Source: Euprymna scolopes
Lineage: Eukaryota; Mollusca; Cephalopoda; Sepiida; Sepiolidae
DNA length: 21,415 nucleotides
Assembly (NCBI GenBank): GCA_024364805.1
Contig: CM044489.1
Location: 118,461,540 to 118,482,954, forward strand
Direction of reading: 5' to 3'
The position numbers were made by a program, and so were the translations under genes. Shown piece after piece: positions 9,715 through 20,180 of the stretch. Position 1 is the stretch's first letter. Each line of letters begins with the position of its first letter. The notes beneath the pieces were generated by a model. That model made no database searches. It was not told the DNA's origin and was given only the letters and a program-made list of their open reading frames with translations.

Positions 9715-10630
9715 ATTGGAGCTGAAGTATTTGTAGAAACAATATATTGTGGTGATGGTACAAGGGCTGGAACTTGATAGACATTACATGTTCCATTAGG
9801 TTAGAGATTTTTCTTTACACCCTATCTAAGAGAAAGACTAGTGGTTGGCGCACTAGACTAGATATGGGCAATGCTTCATATATGGATGAATGGTGGTTCT
9901 ATAGAAATAGAAGATACTGGTTGATGTAAGAACTTTATCCGTCCAGTAATGGAAGGCCACCTTCTTTGCAGCAGACTTGGCAATATCTTCTATGTATTTA
10001 TTCCAATTTATGTTTCTTGTTAATGTTAAGTCAACGTGATTGAACGTTAGACTGTTGAATATTTATTTTATTAAAAAAAAAATAACATTATATATAATGG
10101 ACTCTTGTACATTAATTTATTAGAAACTTTTTATAAAATAAATATGAAAATAAAGTGTTTTGATATTTTTTGTTTATTAAATTATTAGATGAAAGTACAG
10201 AATAGTTACCAAAGCCTACTCCACTCCTCAAGAACAGGTTTCTAAATAGTAAAATTATTATTTCAGCCTGTGCTGAAATCTGAAGAAGTACCATCAATTC
10301 AATAAAAGAAGGAAAATAATTTTAAATACTTATACATAAGACATTTAGTTGAAATAATGTATCTATGATAATAGGTGTCTGGGCATCGTAATTACTTTTT
10401 TTTTTTGGAAAGACGACGTATTTCACATTATTTTAAGATTTCTATTTACTCAAACAGGGCACATTGCACTTGAAATTTACCGTGCTACTATGATTAGAGG
10501 CCAAATTTATAGGTGGAATCCTCAGTGATAGATATGTCTTGGCCTACTGACCTAGCCTCTCCTGTCTTATCTAGTGAATGAATGGTTCAGAGATTACAGA
10601 TTTGTGTTGTAGGAGAAAACTGCTGTTTTT
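9715..10630 (-). pseudogene. Degraded LINE RT pieces (Jockey/CR1-like), minus strand
   Basis: Two blocks lie in the order expected for one minus-strand LINE. At 10625-10500 the translation gives HSLDKTGEARSV, matching the block before DISKAFDRVW in the better-preserved copies. At 10045-9715 it gives TRNINWNKYIEDIAKSAAKK, then a segment matching the family's YLYKATIR block (YFYRTTIHPYM), and in another frame LDRV..KISNL and FQPLYHHHNI (family LERVQKR.ANLIG and LQPLSHR). The 450 bases between the blocks do not match the family and may be an insertion or heavy decay. Frame changes and stops show it is old, clearly more diverged than the copy at the right end. Confidence 0.72.
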
Positions 10631-10639
10631 GCCTTTTTG

Positions 10640-12650
10640 CCTGCATAATTGAGTTTGTAAGCGAAAATGAAAAAAGACACTATCAATATTTGATGCATTT
10701 TAGATCAGGAAGCCTGATCTGGTAGCACTAGTAATGAAAGAAAATCCAGGTTATATTGAATATTATTATTAAAATATTAAAAATAAATATGCATACTTTT
10801 GGTGTGGATAAGAAAAAGAAAAAAAAGCTTTGAAAAGAATTCTATGATTTATCAAAACCAATTTAAATAGCTCACTTTCAAGAGAAAACATAAATTGGAA
10901 TTTAAAAAACTATTTTTATTTTAATGAAAAACCTGATAAAAAAGATTAAAGCAAATGTGCATAGACTATAAAATCGAACTTTGTTATTTTACTTCCATTT
11001 TTTTTTAAATAGGTTAAAACATAAAAGAAGAAAATAATTTTTAAGAAATTTTATTTTCATAAATTCCAAAACTTGAATAATGCATAAATAACAAAAAATA
11101 AAAATAAATTCCTTAATTTATTAATTGAAAGATATATCTATAATTGATGCAACAAAAGTGTATTTAGATAATCAATTCTTATTTCAAGTTTGGAAGGACT
11201 CACACAAACCGGATTATTTTGTTTTCTTCACTTAATGACAAAGATGTTGGCTCTTCGCATAAGCAGCAACAGTCCTTTCTCCTTTTTAAATCAATAACAA
11301 AACGCATACAAAACGCCATAGCATCCAAAACAAACGTCTCAAGTAAAAAATTTGCTTCCTTTTATTCTACCATTTCAGACTCTCAACAGTGCATAAATGT
11401 GCCTAACAGCACTTGTCTCATATCTAAAGGATTCTAGCATCACATAACTGTGGCTGATGATACTTTGTCTCTCTGCACTAATACCACAAAAGTTTATTTG
11501 TTACATTATGCTATAAACTACGATACTTTCAATAATACTAAAAAAGAATAGTCAATAGAAATGTGTTTTACAATTAAACAACTATAAAATTGTTTTATTT
11601 CAAAAGAAAGCGATATTTTGATAAAATACTCCATCATTATAATACCACATATAATATGACACACAAACTGAGAAAAAAAGGATAAGGTATATACATTATT
11701 AATGAAAGAAATATCTGCCACAAATATGTTCACGGCATTCATTTTCCAATGTCTGGAAAGTATAATTTCATAATTAGATTAGCAAGACATTTGAAAGCAA
11801 ATCTGTAAATATTGGGCTTGAATTAACATACACTGCCAATAAAGTAACAATGCTATAATAATGAATTGTGTGAAAGAGTAGGTTATTCATATAATTTTAC
11901 AGCAAAACTATATTTGAATTGTTTCTAATAATACAAAAAAAAAAAAAAAAAGGAAAAATTTAGCAAAAACAAGAATACAATGAATAAGTCATAAATTAAA
12001 AGGTTTGAATTATGTTTTCTCTTATGCTTGAGTTGAGATTTAACGATTTCACTCCCATTCAAAAATGCTATTATGGCATCAATTAGTTATATTCCTGTCG
12101 CTGTGAAACTATCTGTGTTACTTATGAATGAACTGATCCATCTATAATATACATCTCACTTGTCTGTTTAAATGTATGTACATATGCCTAAAACTTTCAA
12201 CAGGCAACAGATTTCATGAGATCGATATCATGTTGAAGCTTGACCCTTCAGACAACAAATATCGAAAAATTGGATAAAAACATTAATTCCTTCACCCTCA
12301 ACTGGGCACCTTTCTACAAGGAGGGATCGCCTTTTTTGCCGATATTTTCGAAAGCCATCCCCTCTTTTCAATTGACTAGCCTTAATTTAAACATTTGTCA
12401 CTTCCAGTTTGGTAATGGATGCAACAGCAAGACGTCATGTTTTTTTTTTTTCAGATTCTTTTCCTCTTTCACGTATAGGTTCGAGCCTGCCTGCCTACTG
12501 CCACAATTTTTTTTTTTTTTGCTAAACACGCACACAGGCTCGTACACAATAAATACCGGAAGACAAGGCAGTAAGAAGGGAGTCGATATTCAAGCAGGGT
12601 TCTTACAATTTCCCACAACTAATCATACACATAAATAAAAAGAATGAAAT
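10640..12650. other. No recognisable gene; two unassigned open frames
   Basis: This is mostly A/T-tract DNA. A 72-codon plus frame at 11219-11437 has a mixed Ser/Lys/Gln composition (for example KRIQNAIASKTNVSSKKFAS) and no recognised domain. A 132-codon plus frame at 12240-12638 spans two T runs read as Phe and has no domain that I recognise. At 12478-12490, AGGTTCGAGCCTG resembles a B box, and CGAGCCTG at 12481-12488 pairs perfectly with CAGGCTCG about 50 bases on, but no A box is apparent. None of these is strong enough to call a gene. Confidence 0.35.
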
Positions 12651-12689
12651 TAACCACAGCATTTCATCTTAATATTTGATCCATACAGG

Positions 12690-13095
12690 TAGAGGTTTGG
12701 ATCAGGAGTCAGATACGTTTTGGAGCAGTAGAATGATCTATTTTTCCAGTTATCTTTGTAATGGATTTGATGGGAGTCTTCCATTTCAGAGCGAATGTCA
12801 GTCCCAGAAGCTTATCAAAGCAAGAGACTATTGAAAGATATTGATCAGATTCAAAATGTTGCTGAAGGTGGTTGTGTCATCTGCAAAAATGTCAACGAAT
12901 GATCTTAAAATGTGATTTGAGAGATTGATTTAGATTAGGAAGAGGATTGAACCCAGAATTGATCCTTGAGGTATGCCAAAATTGATACTGGGCTTCAGAC
13001 TTCTGCCAATCAACGACTACTTTTATAAATCTATGAAAAAGAAAGGTTTTGATGATTGAGAGGGCATTTCCAGATATTTCATAGTTAGCAAGGTT
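12690..13095 (-). pseudogene. Degraded LINE RT core, distinct subfamily (Jockey/CR1-like)
   Basis: The minus strand reads through the RT catalytic core: SLKPSINFGIPQGSILGSIL (block 4), then FVDIFADDTTTFSN (block 5, with the Asp-Asp catalytic pair intact), then FDKLLGLTF and KSITKI matching the block after the core in related LINEs. Upstream, a frame reads FLFHRFIKVVVDW. At the place where both other LINE copies carry a TAG, this copy has the Lys codon AAA. Several stops and frame changes are present. The sequence differs from the family at 3975-5200 enough to be another subfamily. Both ends are truncated. Confidence 0.8.
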
Positions 13096-13184
13096 CTAAA
13101 ACAAAAAAATCACATCAAATGTTTCAATAATATATAAAAAAAAATTAGTTTAGTAGTTACAAAATTGAATGTGCATTAAGAATT

Positions 13185-13888
<704 letters not shown>

Positions 13889-13898
13889 CTAGCGGGAG

Positions 13899-13922
13899 GG
13901 GGGTACTCGACGTTGCCCGGGT
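13899..13922 (-). terminator. Helitron 3' hairpin (transposition terminator-like)
   Basis: On the minus strand, ACCCGG and TCGAGT flank a GCAACG loop, 12 bases before the terminal CTAG. In Helitrons this hairpin marks the end of strand transfer. Here the stem has one mismatch and one G-T pair, suggesting mild decay. Confidence 0.6.
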
Positions 13923-13984
13923 GTTTGGAGGGGTGTGTGCTAAAAAAACGTTGGCCGGGTAAAAGAAAAAAAAAGTTTTAGTAG

Positions 13985-14073
13985 GAAGGTAGGATTGAAC
14001 CCCGAAGCCTTGATGCGAAGATGGAAACGAAAGGGAAAAAAAGCCAGACGCCTAACCATCTCGGCTACAAGGG
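13985..14073 (-). repeat. tRNA-like (class II tRNA, Ser/Leu type) segment inside the Helitron
   Basis: On the minus strand, TAGCCGAGATGGTTAGGCG (14067-14049) closely resembles the A box and D arm of Leu/Ser-type tRNAs. GGTTCAATCCT (complement of 13991-14001) is a near-consensus B box. The 45-50 bases between them hold a T run and a C/T-rich stretch in place of an anticodon arm, and the acceptor stem does not pair. It is therefore a tRNA-derived promoter-like relic, not a functional tRNA gene. The Helitron probably captured it, or a SINE built on it was absorbed. Confidence 0.65.
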
Positions 14074-14406
14074 GAGAGGCTGATAAGCGCGTTAAGCAAA
14101 GGTTTATAAAGCGAAATAAACAGGTGCGAGGAAGTGGCGTGATATCTGACTTAGTTTTGCGCTGCAAGCCAGATCATTAGCTTTTCGAAGATACGGCGAG
14201 CTGATAAAAGTTGGGCAAATTAAATACACACGCGACCCCCATTGTTAAGTTGTAGATATTATCATTTAGACATGATATAAAAAGTTTTAAGAAGGAGCGA
14301 CCCCCCCCCCAAGAAGGCCTTGGAAAAAAGCCTTTTGCAGACATCCACCAAAAGCGAACATACATACATACATACACACACACGTTTTCGCTTTTATATA
14401 TAGAGA

Positions 14407-15320
14407 TTTCTTAAAAAGGAATTGTAATTTAAAGTTAATCAAAAATATGTAAGTTAACATTAGTTTTCATTCTATACTAGCTATGTCAGTGATTTAAATT
14501 TAAAAAATTTATCTTATTAATGTTTATTGTTATATGAGCATTCTATTTTAAGTACCATATGTTTTTCTTTTCAGTGGTCTTATTAAATCCTTCACATTGC
14601 AAGGGACATAATTTATAAATTTTAGTCAATTTGCCAATTTTTTTAAGTTTAAGGTATTCATATTTTAATATTTTGACTTGAGCATTATTAACCTCCCTCA
14701 TTTAATTTTAAGCTTATAATTCTAACATTAAATTCACTATACTAATCTCTTACGTTTCTCATTTATTTTCAAAATTTAACATTTTTGATTTATTTTACTC
14801 CATCTTAGCCTACAAGTCACACTAACTTGTAATTCTTTTAATTTTGGATTTTTTCTTACCTTTCTTGTGCTATTGAAATTACGTGGGTGCAATTTTATTA
14901 TCCCTCACGATTGTTCAAACCAAACCTCCTATTTCACACATTAAGGTTATAACTATTTTATTTCCTGTATATAAAGTTAAAGATCTACTTATTTATTTAT
15001 TGCATTATTTTGAATTTTTAATATTAAATTTATTAAATCCCCTTACACATTTACATTTCACCCTCAATACATTCTGTAGATTTTTTCTTTATAAATTTAT
15101 TTCAGTCAGGCTTTAGACATGATAGCAGGAATTTATTCCTATGAAGACAGCTTTGTATAGCATCTAATTTTTTTCTTTAAGATTTCTTCCTTAGAGTTCA
15201 CTAATTTAGTATGCTTCAAGTAAGTACAGATTACATCTTTTTGATTTACTTGGTTTATACTTTCTACCCTTATCTACTATTTTAATTGAAACTATTTTTT
15301 ATTTTTACGTAGTTCCCTAA
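14407..15320. other. T-rich stretch, possibly downstream part of the Penelope-like element
   Basis: There is no recognisable domain on either strand. A perfect short palindrome, AGGAATTTATTCCT, lies near 15127-15140. The stretch adjoins the Penelope-like fragment at 15320-15960 on its downstream side and shares its strand asymmetry (A-rich on the minus strand), so it may be old non-coding sequence of that element. I could not prove this. Confidence 0.35.
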
Positions 15321-15321
15321 C

Positions 15322-15960
15322 TCAATCACCTAATGCAACTGTGTTCCTCTTTTTATTTAATAATAATTTTTGTTCTATTCTCATTTCTATCATTATCTCC
15401 ATCCCTACTTGGGTCATTCTCAGGCCCAATTTTAAATAATGCAACATGGTTTCTGAATCTGTCCTTAAAAAAAAAACTAGGTATACCTTCTTACTATTAT
15501 CTACCTTCACTTCACATTTGCACACAATTTCAGGAATTAAGCAGTTGCCCTCCAGTTGGCATTCATTAGGTATTCTACAGTTATATTTTCTCCCCAAATT
15601 TAGTCCATCAGATTCAATCCCATTGTTAGTCACTAGTTTGTTTAGTTTACTATTATTGGAGCCTATTATAGTGTTGGCTAGATTGGCAGTTGTTAAGAAT
15701 GAAAGTTTCACTGTGTTCTTAATTATTTTACGGAAGTTTTTATCAATTGTTTTGTAAAATTCTTCAGGGTTATTGTTTTGAATATGTTCACTAAATGGGG
15801 GATTAAACCAGACTTGTTTTTTGTGTCTATTTCTCTTATTCCTAATATTATTGTCACCATTATATGCTTCGTTATTATTTTTAATTTCCTTCTTTTTATT
15901 CTTCTTATTATTTTCATACCTATTTTCATTCTTCCCGTTTCTTATTTCTTTCATTGTCAT
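15322..15960 (-). pseudogene. Penelope-like retroelement, C-terminal linker and GIY-YIG endonuclease remnant
   Basis: This 212-codon minus-strand frame opens with a low-complexity Lys/Asn-rich part (residues 1-47). It then matches the region between RT and endonuclease of Penelope-like elements: VWFNPPFSEHIQNN (about 50-63), a segment ending FRKIIKNTVKLSF, then TTANLANTIIGSNNSKLNKL. A Cys motif follows (CRIPNECQLEGNCLIP, then VCKCEV), typical of the zinc-finger-like part just before the GIY-YIG nuclease. The nuclease begins at KKVYLV (canonical YIG) and then leaves frame at a ten-A run. The FKDRFRNHVA part of the nuclease lies in another frame at about 15450-15420. No RT domain is present upstream, so it is a truncated, inactive copy. 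Penelope-like elements couple RT to a GIY-YIG nuclease for target-primed insertion. Confidence 0.85.
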
Positions 15961-17263
15961 GTTGTATGATATGGTGTTTTCTGCTATTTCTATTATTCAT
16001 CTTCTCTGTGTATTCGATTTTCCCATGAAAATATTTTATGAATACTTAATTATATTGATTATAAAAACTTGAAGCTTACTAATTGAGTCATTTTATTTTT
16101 GACTTAAATTTTATTAGTATATGAGCAATTACCGAATTTTGATATATTTGAATATATTAAAATATTTGGTTAAAAAATATTAAGTTATATAATCACCATT
16201 TTTTAATGCTTAAAAGCTACTTAAGGATAACAATTATTGGGTTGGAGAGGTAGACAGGGAGATACCAAGGAGATTTGTAATGATGGCAGAGAAATTGATT
16301 TTTATAGAGGACTTATGAGGCAGAATTTGTTTATATTGAAACTTGAAAACGGCAGCCCCAAACTAGTATATTCTACAGATGGGCAGTTCTAGAAAAGAAA
16401 CAATGCTCAGGGAAGTTTCGCTTAGTTCTAGGTACACAGAGAAAGAAAAGGAATTTATTAACAATGGTTGTAGCTAGATAAGTTTTTGTGGTGAATGTTT
16501 TACAGTTGTAAGCACAGAACGAAAAACAAAATGGAAAATATGATGGAAATAAATAACTAAAGCAAACTGTACTGCCTATTAAAACTAGGTTTCATTTATT
16601 GTGATTGTCAATACACATAAAGTATATTTTATTATTTTAGCCTAGTGCATCCGATTTTGTGGAAAAGTGTATTTAGCAACAGAGTATACTTCCATGAGGG
16701 CACGCATAAGTTTTTTTTTGTTTGCTGTGGATCCGATGAAGAGACTCAAATTAAGTAACAATTGAATAATGATCAGATCCTGATGTTTCTACTTTTTTTT
16801 TATTTATCTTTCTTCATTATGTCTTGTGATAAGAGTGAACACAGCATTAAAAAAACGAGGCTAATGAAGGGAATTTCTTTTCACACATGTTTGTTAATTG
16901 CACTTGTACATCGAACAATACCCTCATCCTTCTCTTGTTTCAGAAGTTCTTCCATTTTTTTTTTAACAGATATTTTATTGATTTATTCTATTTTGATTAA
17001 AATGCTGTGTCATTCTTTCTAAAATATTAAATTATTCAGGAAGAGCGTTTTATAATATGCATTTCTTGTTTTTTAAAATTTTTTACATACATCATATAAA
17101 TACATATAACAATGCATATCAAGAAAATTAATGCGTAGAAATATCTTTTAAATGTGACAAAGACAGTTCTATGGAAATAATTTATAAATTTATCAAAGAC
17201 TCGCATACTGGTTATTGCCAGAAGTGTGTACTCAGCATATTTGTTTATTATACACCTTACAAA
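15961..17263. other. No recognisable gene; short dispersed repeat copy at 16525-16600
   Basis: 16240-16560 is less AT-rich than its surroundings and non-repetitive, but has no open frame worth naming. 16525-16600 matches 13185-13277 in the same orientation (shared words ATGGAAA, AAGCAAA, TGTAC and CTAGGT.TCATTTA). An 86-codon plus frame at 16762-17022 passes through T runs and has no recognised domain. Confidence 0.4.
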
Positions 17264-17265
17264 TA

Positions 17266-17346
17266 TTAGGTTGGTGCAAAATTAATGTCGTTTTTAAATG
17301 TTCAACGTCATGTCAAAAAAACAGCATTATTATTGAACCAACCTAA
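17266..17346. mobile_element. 81-bp mariner-type MITE (MADE1-like)
   Basis: The left end TTAGGTTGGTGCAAAATTAA and the reverse complement of the right end, TTAGGTTGGTTCAATAATAA, are inverted repeats of about 30 bases. They cover nearly the whole element. TA dinucleotides flank both sides (17264-17265, 17347-17348), the mariner target duplicate. Size and terminal sequence resemble human MADE1, an 80-bp derivative of an Hsmar1-type mariner. The ends do not match those of the mariner at 18888-20178, so the two come from different mariner lineages. Confidence 0.88.
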
Positions 17347-17348
17347 TA

Positions 17349-17789
17349 GCACCTACATGTCTCTGTAACACTGAATAAAATAAAAGTTGTCAGATTTTTT
17401 TTCTACAAATTGAATTTTTCCAATCTTTTTCTACTTTAATTCATTATTTTATGATTGTGTGTATTGATAAAAAATTCTAAGTTATCAGTACAAATATAAT
17501 TAGGTTTTAACTTACTTTTTATTAAATAAATTATTGACTGGGCTATTTGTAGGAAAATGTTTATTAATGAAGTTTATATTTCAACTATCTCAATAGCTTT
17601 GTACTCAGATGCCTGTGTAGGCTTAAATAAACAGACTATAATGACAAAATTAAAAACAATAAATTAATTTATTTTTTTTAGAACAGACAACATATTTTTC
17701 TATTTAAATAAATCATATTTTCATATAAGAAGTATTTGCATAAAACTAATTTACTTCAAATGAATTTGATAAATTTGAGATTTTTTTAA
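17349..17789. other. AT-rich stretch with no recognisable gene
   Basis: This lies between the MITE and the 3' end of the minus-strand LINE. Only A/T tracts are seen. Confidence 0.45.
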
Positions 17790-17929
17790 AATTCCATTTT
17801 CACCCTAAACAAAGCACAGTTGCCATTCTGATGTAGAGAGCTACTATTGGGGACATAAGTTGTAGGGATACTATGTAGGGAGTTGAGCAGCAAGATGTCT
17901 GTTCACATTACACTTGAACTTCTGTATAT

Positions 17930-18885
17930 TAGTACAGTTGGAAACACAGGACCCCAAAAGAGAGTTCCAGAATCTAGCAGATCTGGGGAAGAAACTATTA
18001 CAGTTTCTTACATCTAGGAATCTCTACTGTGTAGGAGTGGGATTTTGCCGAGTGTCGGGTTTGTCGGGGTATTTACATTGAGAGGGTATAAGGGCTTGCA
18101 GTGTGTCAGAGCATCCACGATTAAAATATTTGCAGAACAGGCAGAGAGATGCAACATTTCATCGATGGGACAGAGGCTGAAGCTTAGATGACAGTTCAGG
18201 ACCTATCAGGTTGGCGACTCTCTTTTGAACCCTTTCCAAGAGTGAGAGACTAGTAGCAGATGCACCAGCCCAAATGTGGCAACAACACGTCATACATGAG
18301 CGAATGGTGGCCTTATAGAGGTAAAGGATACTTTCAGGCGTAAGTAACTTTCTAGCACGGAAGAGAGAGCCCACCTTCGCAGTGGCCCTGGCAATGCTCT
18401 CAATGTATCTGCTTCAACTCATGTTCCCTGTGAACGTTAAGACGAAGAGTTTGAAAGAAGTACTTTCAGGTAATGTATCTTTCACCATGGCTATTGATGG
18501 TAGAGAAGGTTTCGTGTAATTATTGAAGGAAACCAGCTTAGTCTTGGCAGCATTGAATGAGACCATCCATTTTTGCCCCCATTCCACTACAGACTGGAGG
18601 TCTTCCTCTAGTGTTTCTGCCAGTTCCTTAGATATGTGTTCATTTGTTTTCCCTTTGCGCTTCTTATAGAGCATGATGTCATCAGCAAATATACTCATCT
18701 CAGAGAAAATTTTATCAGGGAGGTCATTTATGAATATTAGGAATAATAAAGGTCCAAGGATAGACCCCTGAGGTACACCCGCATTTATATCATATTGTTT
18801 AGACATATGACCACAGAGGACAACCTAGATTCTTCTCTTATTTAAAAAGGATTTAATTATGTTGAGTATTTGTTCAGTGATACCA
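17930..18885 (-). pseudogene. LINE reverse transcriptase, C-terminal half (downstream of mariner)
   Basis: From the mariner junction the frame reads GITEQILNIIKSFLNKRRI, a TAG (18825-18827), SKQYDINAGVPQGSILGPLL (block 4), MSIFADDIMLYKK with the catalytic Asp pair at about 18679-18690, then KTKLVSFNNYTKPSLPSIA and the block LFVLTF (family LLGLTF). A TGA at 18414-18416 replaces a Trp codon, then come GSLFRARKLLTPESILYLYK, CCHIWAGASATSLSLL and ERVQKRVANLIG. A TGA at 18159-18161 replaces the Arg of HRRN. NVASLCLFCKYFN follows, a TAG lies at 18024-18026, and the C-terminal RFLDVRNCNSFFPRSARFWN and KFKCNVNRHL motifs close it. All segments lie in one frame, so damage is limited to single-codon stops. 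Confidence 0.92.
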
Positions 18886-18887
18886 TA

Positions 18888-18926
18888 CGAGAGGCGTGCA
18901 ATAAGTAATGCCCCTGACCCACTTCC
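18888..18926 (+). repeat. Mariner terminal inverted repeat (transposase 3' side)
   Basis: This begins CGAGAGGCGTGCAATAAG after the TA target site and matches the reverse complement of 20140-20178 at 36 of 39 positions. Confidence 0.95.
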
Positions 18927-18958
18927 CATAGCAGTAGAGCAATGAAACTTGGCACAGT

Positions 18959-20011
18959 TTAGTCTTTCTCTACATATGAACCACCCAGAGTTATGCATTT
19001 CTCCCATCGTTTGATGCAGCTCTGGAGACCGTTTTTGTAGAACACCCCAGGTTGGTCCTCCAACCACAACATGACTTCAGAAATCAAGGCTGCATCATCT
19101 GAGAAACGCTTTCCTTTCAAAAACAACTTCATGGCTGGGAAGAGATGAAAGTCAGAGGGTGTAAGGTCAGGAGAGTAGGGAGGATGGGGGAGTATTTCAT
19201 AGCCACATGCTCATGCTTCTGATCTGGCGACATGCGAGTTGTGGACTGGAGCGTTGTTCTGTAGGAGGAGGGTACATTTGCTGATCTTGCCCCGCCTCTT
19301 GATTTTGATAGCTTCCCTTAATTTCCTCAAAAGTGAAGCATAATAGGCTCCTGTAATTGTGGTAACCTTTGCCAGGAAATCTGTCATCACTACTCCGTCC
19401 TGGTCCCAGGAGACTGTGAGCATGACCTTGCCAGCGAAGGGCTGCACCCTTGCCTTCTTTGGAGGTGGTTAGTCCAAGTGCTTCCACTGCATTGACTGGG
19501 CTTTGGTCTCTGGATCATAGTGATTGACCCAGGTTTCATCCTGTGTAATCAGTCTTTAGAAAAACTTTGCCTCATCTTCTTGGCACATCTCCAAATTCAT
19601 CCTCGACCACTCAATGTGTTCTTGCTTCTGGAATGGTGTAAGCAACCTGGGAATCCATCTGGCAGACAACTTATGCATATGCAAATGGTCATGAATGATA
19701 GTTTCCACAGATCCTGTACTAATCTTGACATCTTCGGCTATTTGGCAAATAGTAATGCGCCGATCTTTCAAAATGGCAGCCTCAACTTGACGGACAGATG
19801 CCTCATCAATGACAGAAAGGGGGCGACCAGGTCTGGGAGCTGTTTCCATCGACTTCCGGCCATGTTTGAATTCATGATGCCAGCGTTTTACAAGGTCATA
19901 TGATGAGGCATTATCACCATAAGTTTCTTTCATTTCATCAAAAGTCTCCTGTGGTGTGCGTCCTTTCAAATACAAAAACCGAATCACTGCCCGACATTCA
20001 ACAGGCTCCAT
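18959..20011 (-). pseudogene. Mariner transposase, full length with three premature stops
   Basis: A collinear 350-codon frame without frameshifts starts MEPVECRAVIRFLYLKGR and ends GGSYVEKD, matching the usual mariner transposase length of about 345-350. The N-terminal helix-turn-helix pair is clear (YLKGRTPQETFDEMKETYG, then KRWHHEFKHGR and PRPGRPL, then ICQIAEDVKISTGSVETII). The catalytic domain has QDETWVNHYDPET (first Asp intact), LQNNAPVHNS (second Asp of canonical QDNAPVH replaced by Asn) and YSPDLTPSDFHLFP (third Asp intact, DD34D type). Stops lie at 19556-19558 (TAA), 19469-19471 (TAA) and 19211-19213 (TGA). The enzyme would bind the inverted repeats and cut and paste the element. 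This copy cannot do so because of both the stops and the Asp-to-Asn change. Confidence 0.97.
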
Positions 20012-20139
20012 TTCACACCTGACTCAGTTCAAACACCTGTAAAACAGAAACCACAAATAATTCAGAGCTGTAATTTGCCATATAACCCGTAGAGATATAA
20101 ATCATTGCACCTGCAAAATTTCAGCTGGATCAGACAACT

Positions 20140-20178
20140 GGAAGTGGGTCAGGGGCATTACTTATTGCATGCCCCTCA
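20140..20178 (-). repeat. Mariner terminal inverted repeat (transposase 5' side)
   Basis: On the minus strand this begins TGAGGGGCATGCAATAAG after the TA target site, about 130 bases before the transposase start codon. It is the transposase binding site in intact relatives. Confidence 0.95.
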
Positions 20179-20180
20179 TA

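Larger units (their letters stand above)
13889..14406 (-). mobile_element. Non-autonomous Helitron with internal tRNA-like sequence
   Basis: On the minus strand the element begins TCTCTATATATAAAAGCG directly after an A and ends CTAG directly before a T. That is the Helitron pattern: 5' TC, 3' CTRR, insertion between A and T, no target duplication. About 12 bases before the 3' CTAG is a short GC-rich hairpin-like segment, ACCCGG GCAACG TCGAGT, which pairs except for one mismatch and one wobble. Many Helitrons share a similar CCGGGCAACG-type terminal hairpin. The 518-bp interior has no Rep/helicase sequence, so the copy is non-autonomous. It carries a GTGTGT/GTAT microsatellite near its 5' end, a C/G run at 14299-14310 and the tRNA-like segment described separately. 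Identification rests on the termini. Confidence 0.78.
18888..20178 (-). mobile_element. Full-length, inactivated mariner (Tc1/mariner superfamily)
   Basis: The 1,291-bp element has 39-base inverted repeats (18888-18926 and 20140-20178) with three mismatches; both contain GCAATAAGTAATGCCCCTGA. It is flanked by TA at 18886-18887 and 20179-20180, the mariner target duplicate. It encodes one transposase on the minus strand. It sits inside the RT gene of the LINE, in the same direction, and removing it with one TA restores the LINE frame exactly. It is therefore younger than the LINE insertion. The transposase is dead (see its entry), but the near-perfect ends could still be cut by a transposase from an active relative. 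Confidence 0.97.

Noticed and set aside
12478-12545. B-box-like AGGTTCGAGCCTG as a SINE head
   Set aside because: There is no A box at the right distance upstream. The perfect 8-base inverted repeat may simply be chance.
13985-14073. Functional tRNA gene
   Set aside because: The A and B boxes are good, but the anticodon arm is replaced by T- and C/T-rich sequence and the acceptor stem does not pair.
14177-14383. Minus and plus frames of 60-75 codons across 13940-14383 as small genes
   Set aside because: They lie wholly within the Helitron and cross its tRNA-like part, a C run and a microsatellite. There is no coding signal.
19520-19903. 127-codon plus-strand frame
   Set aside because: It lies opposite the mariner transposase and has no domain of its own. 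It is a shadow frame.
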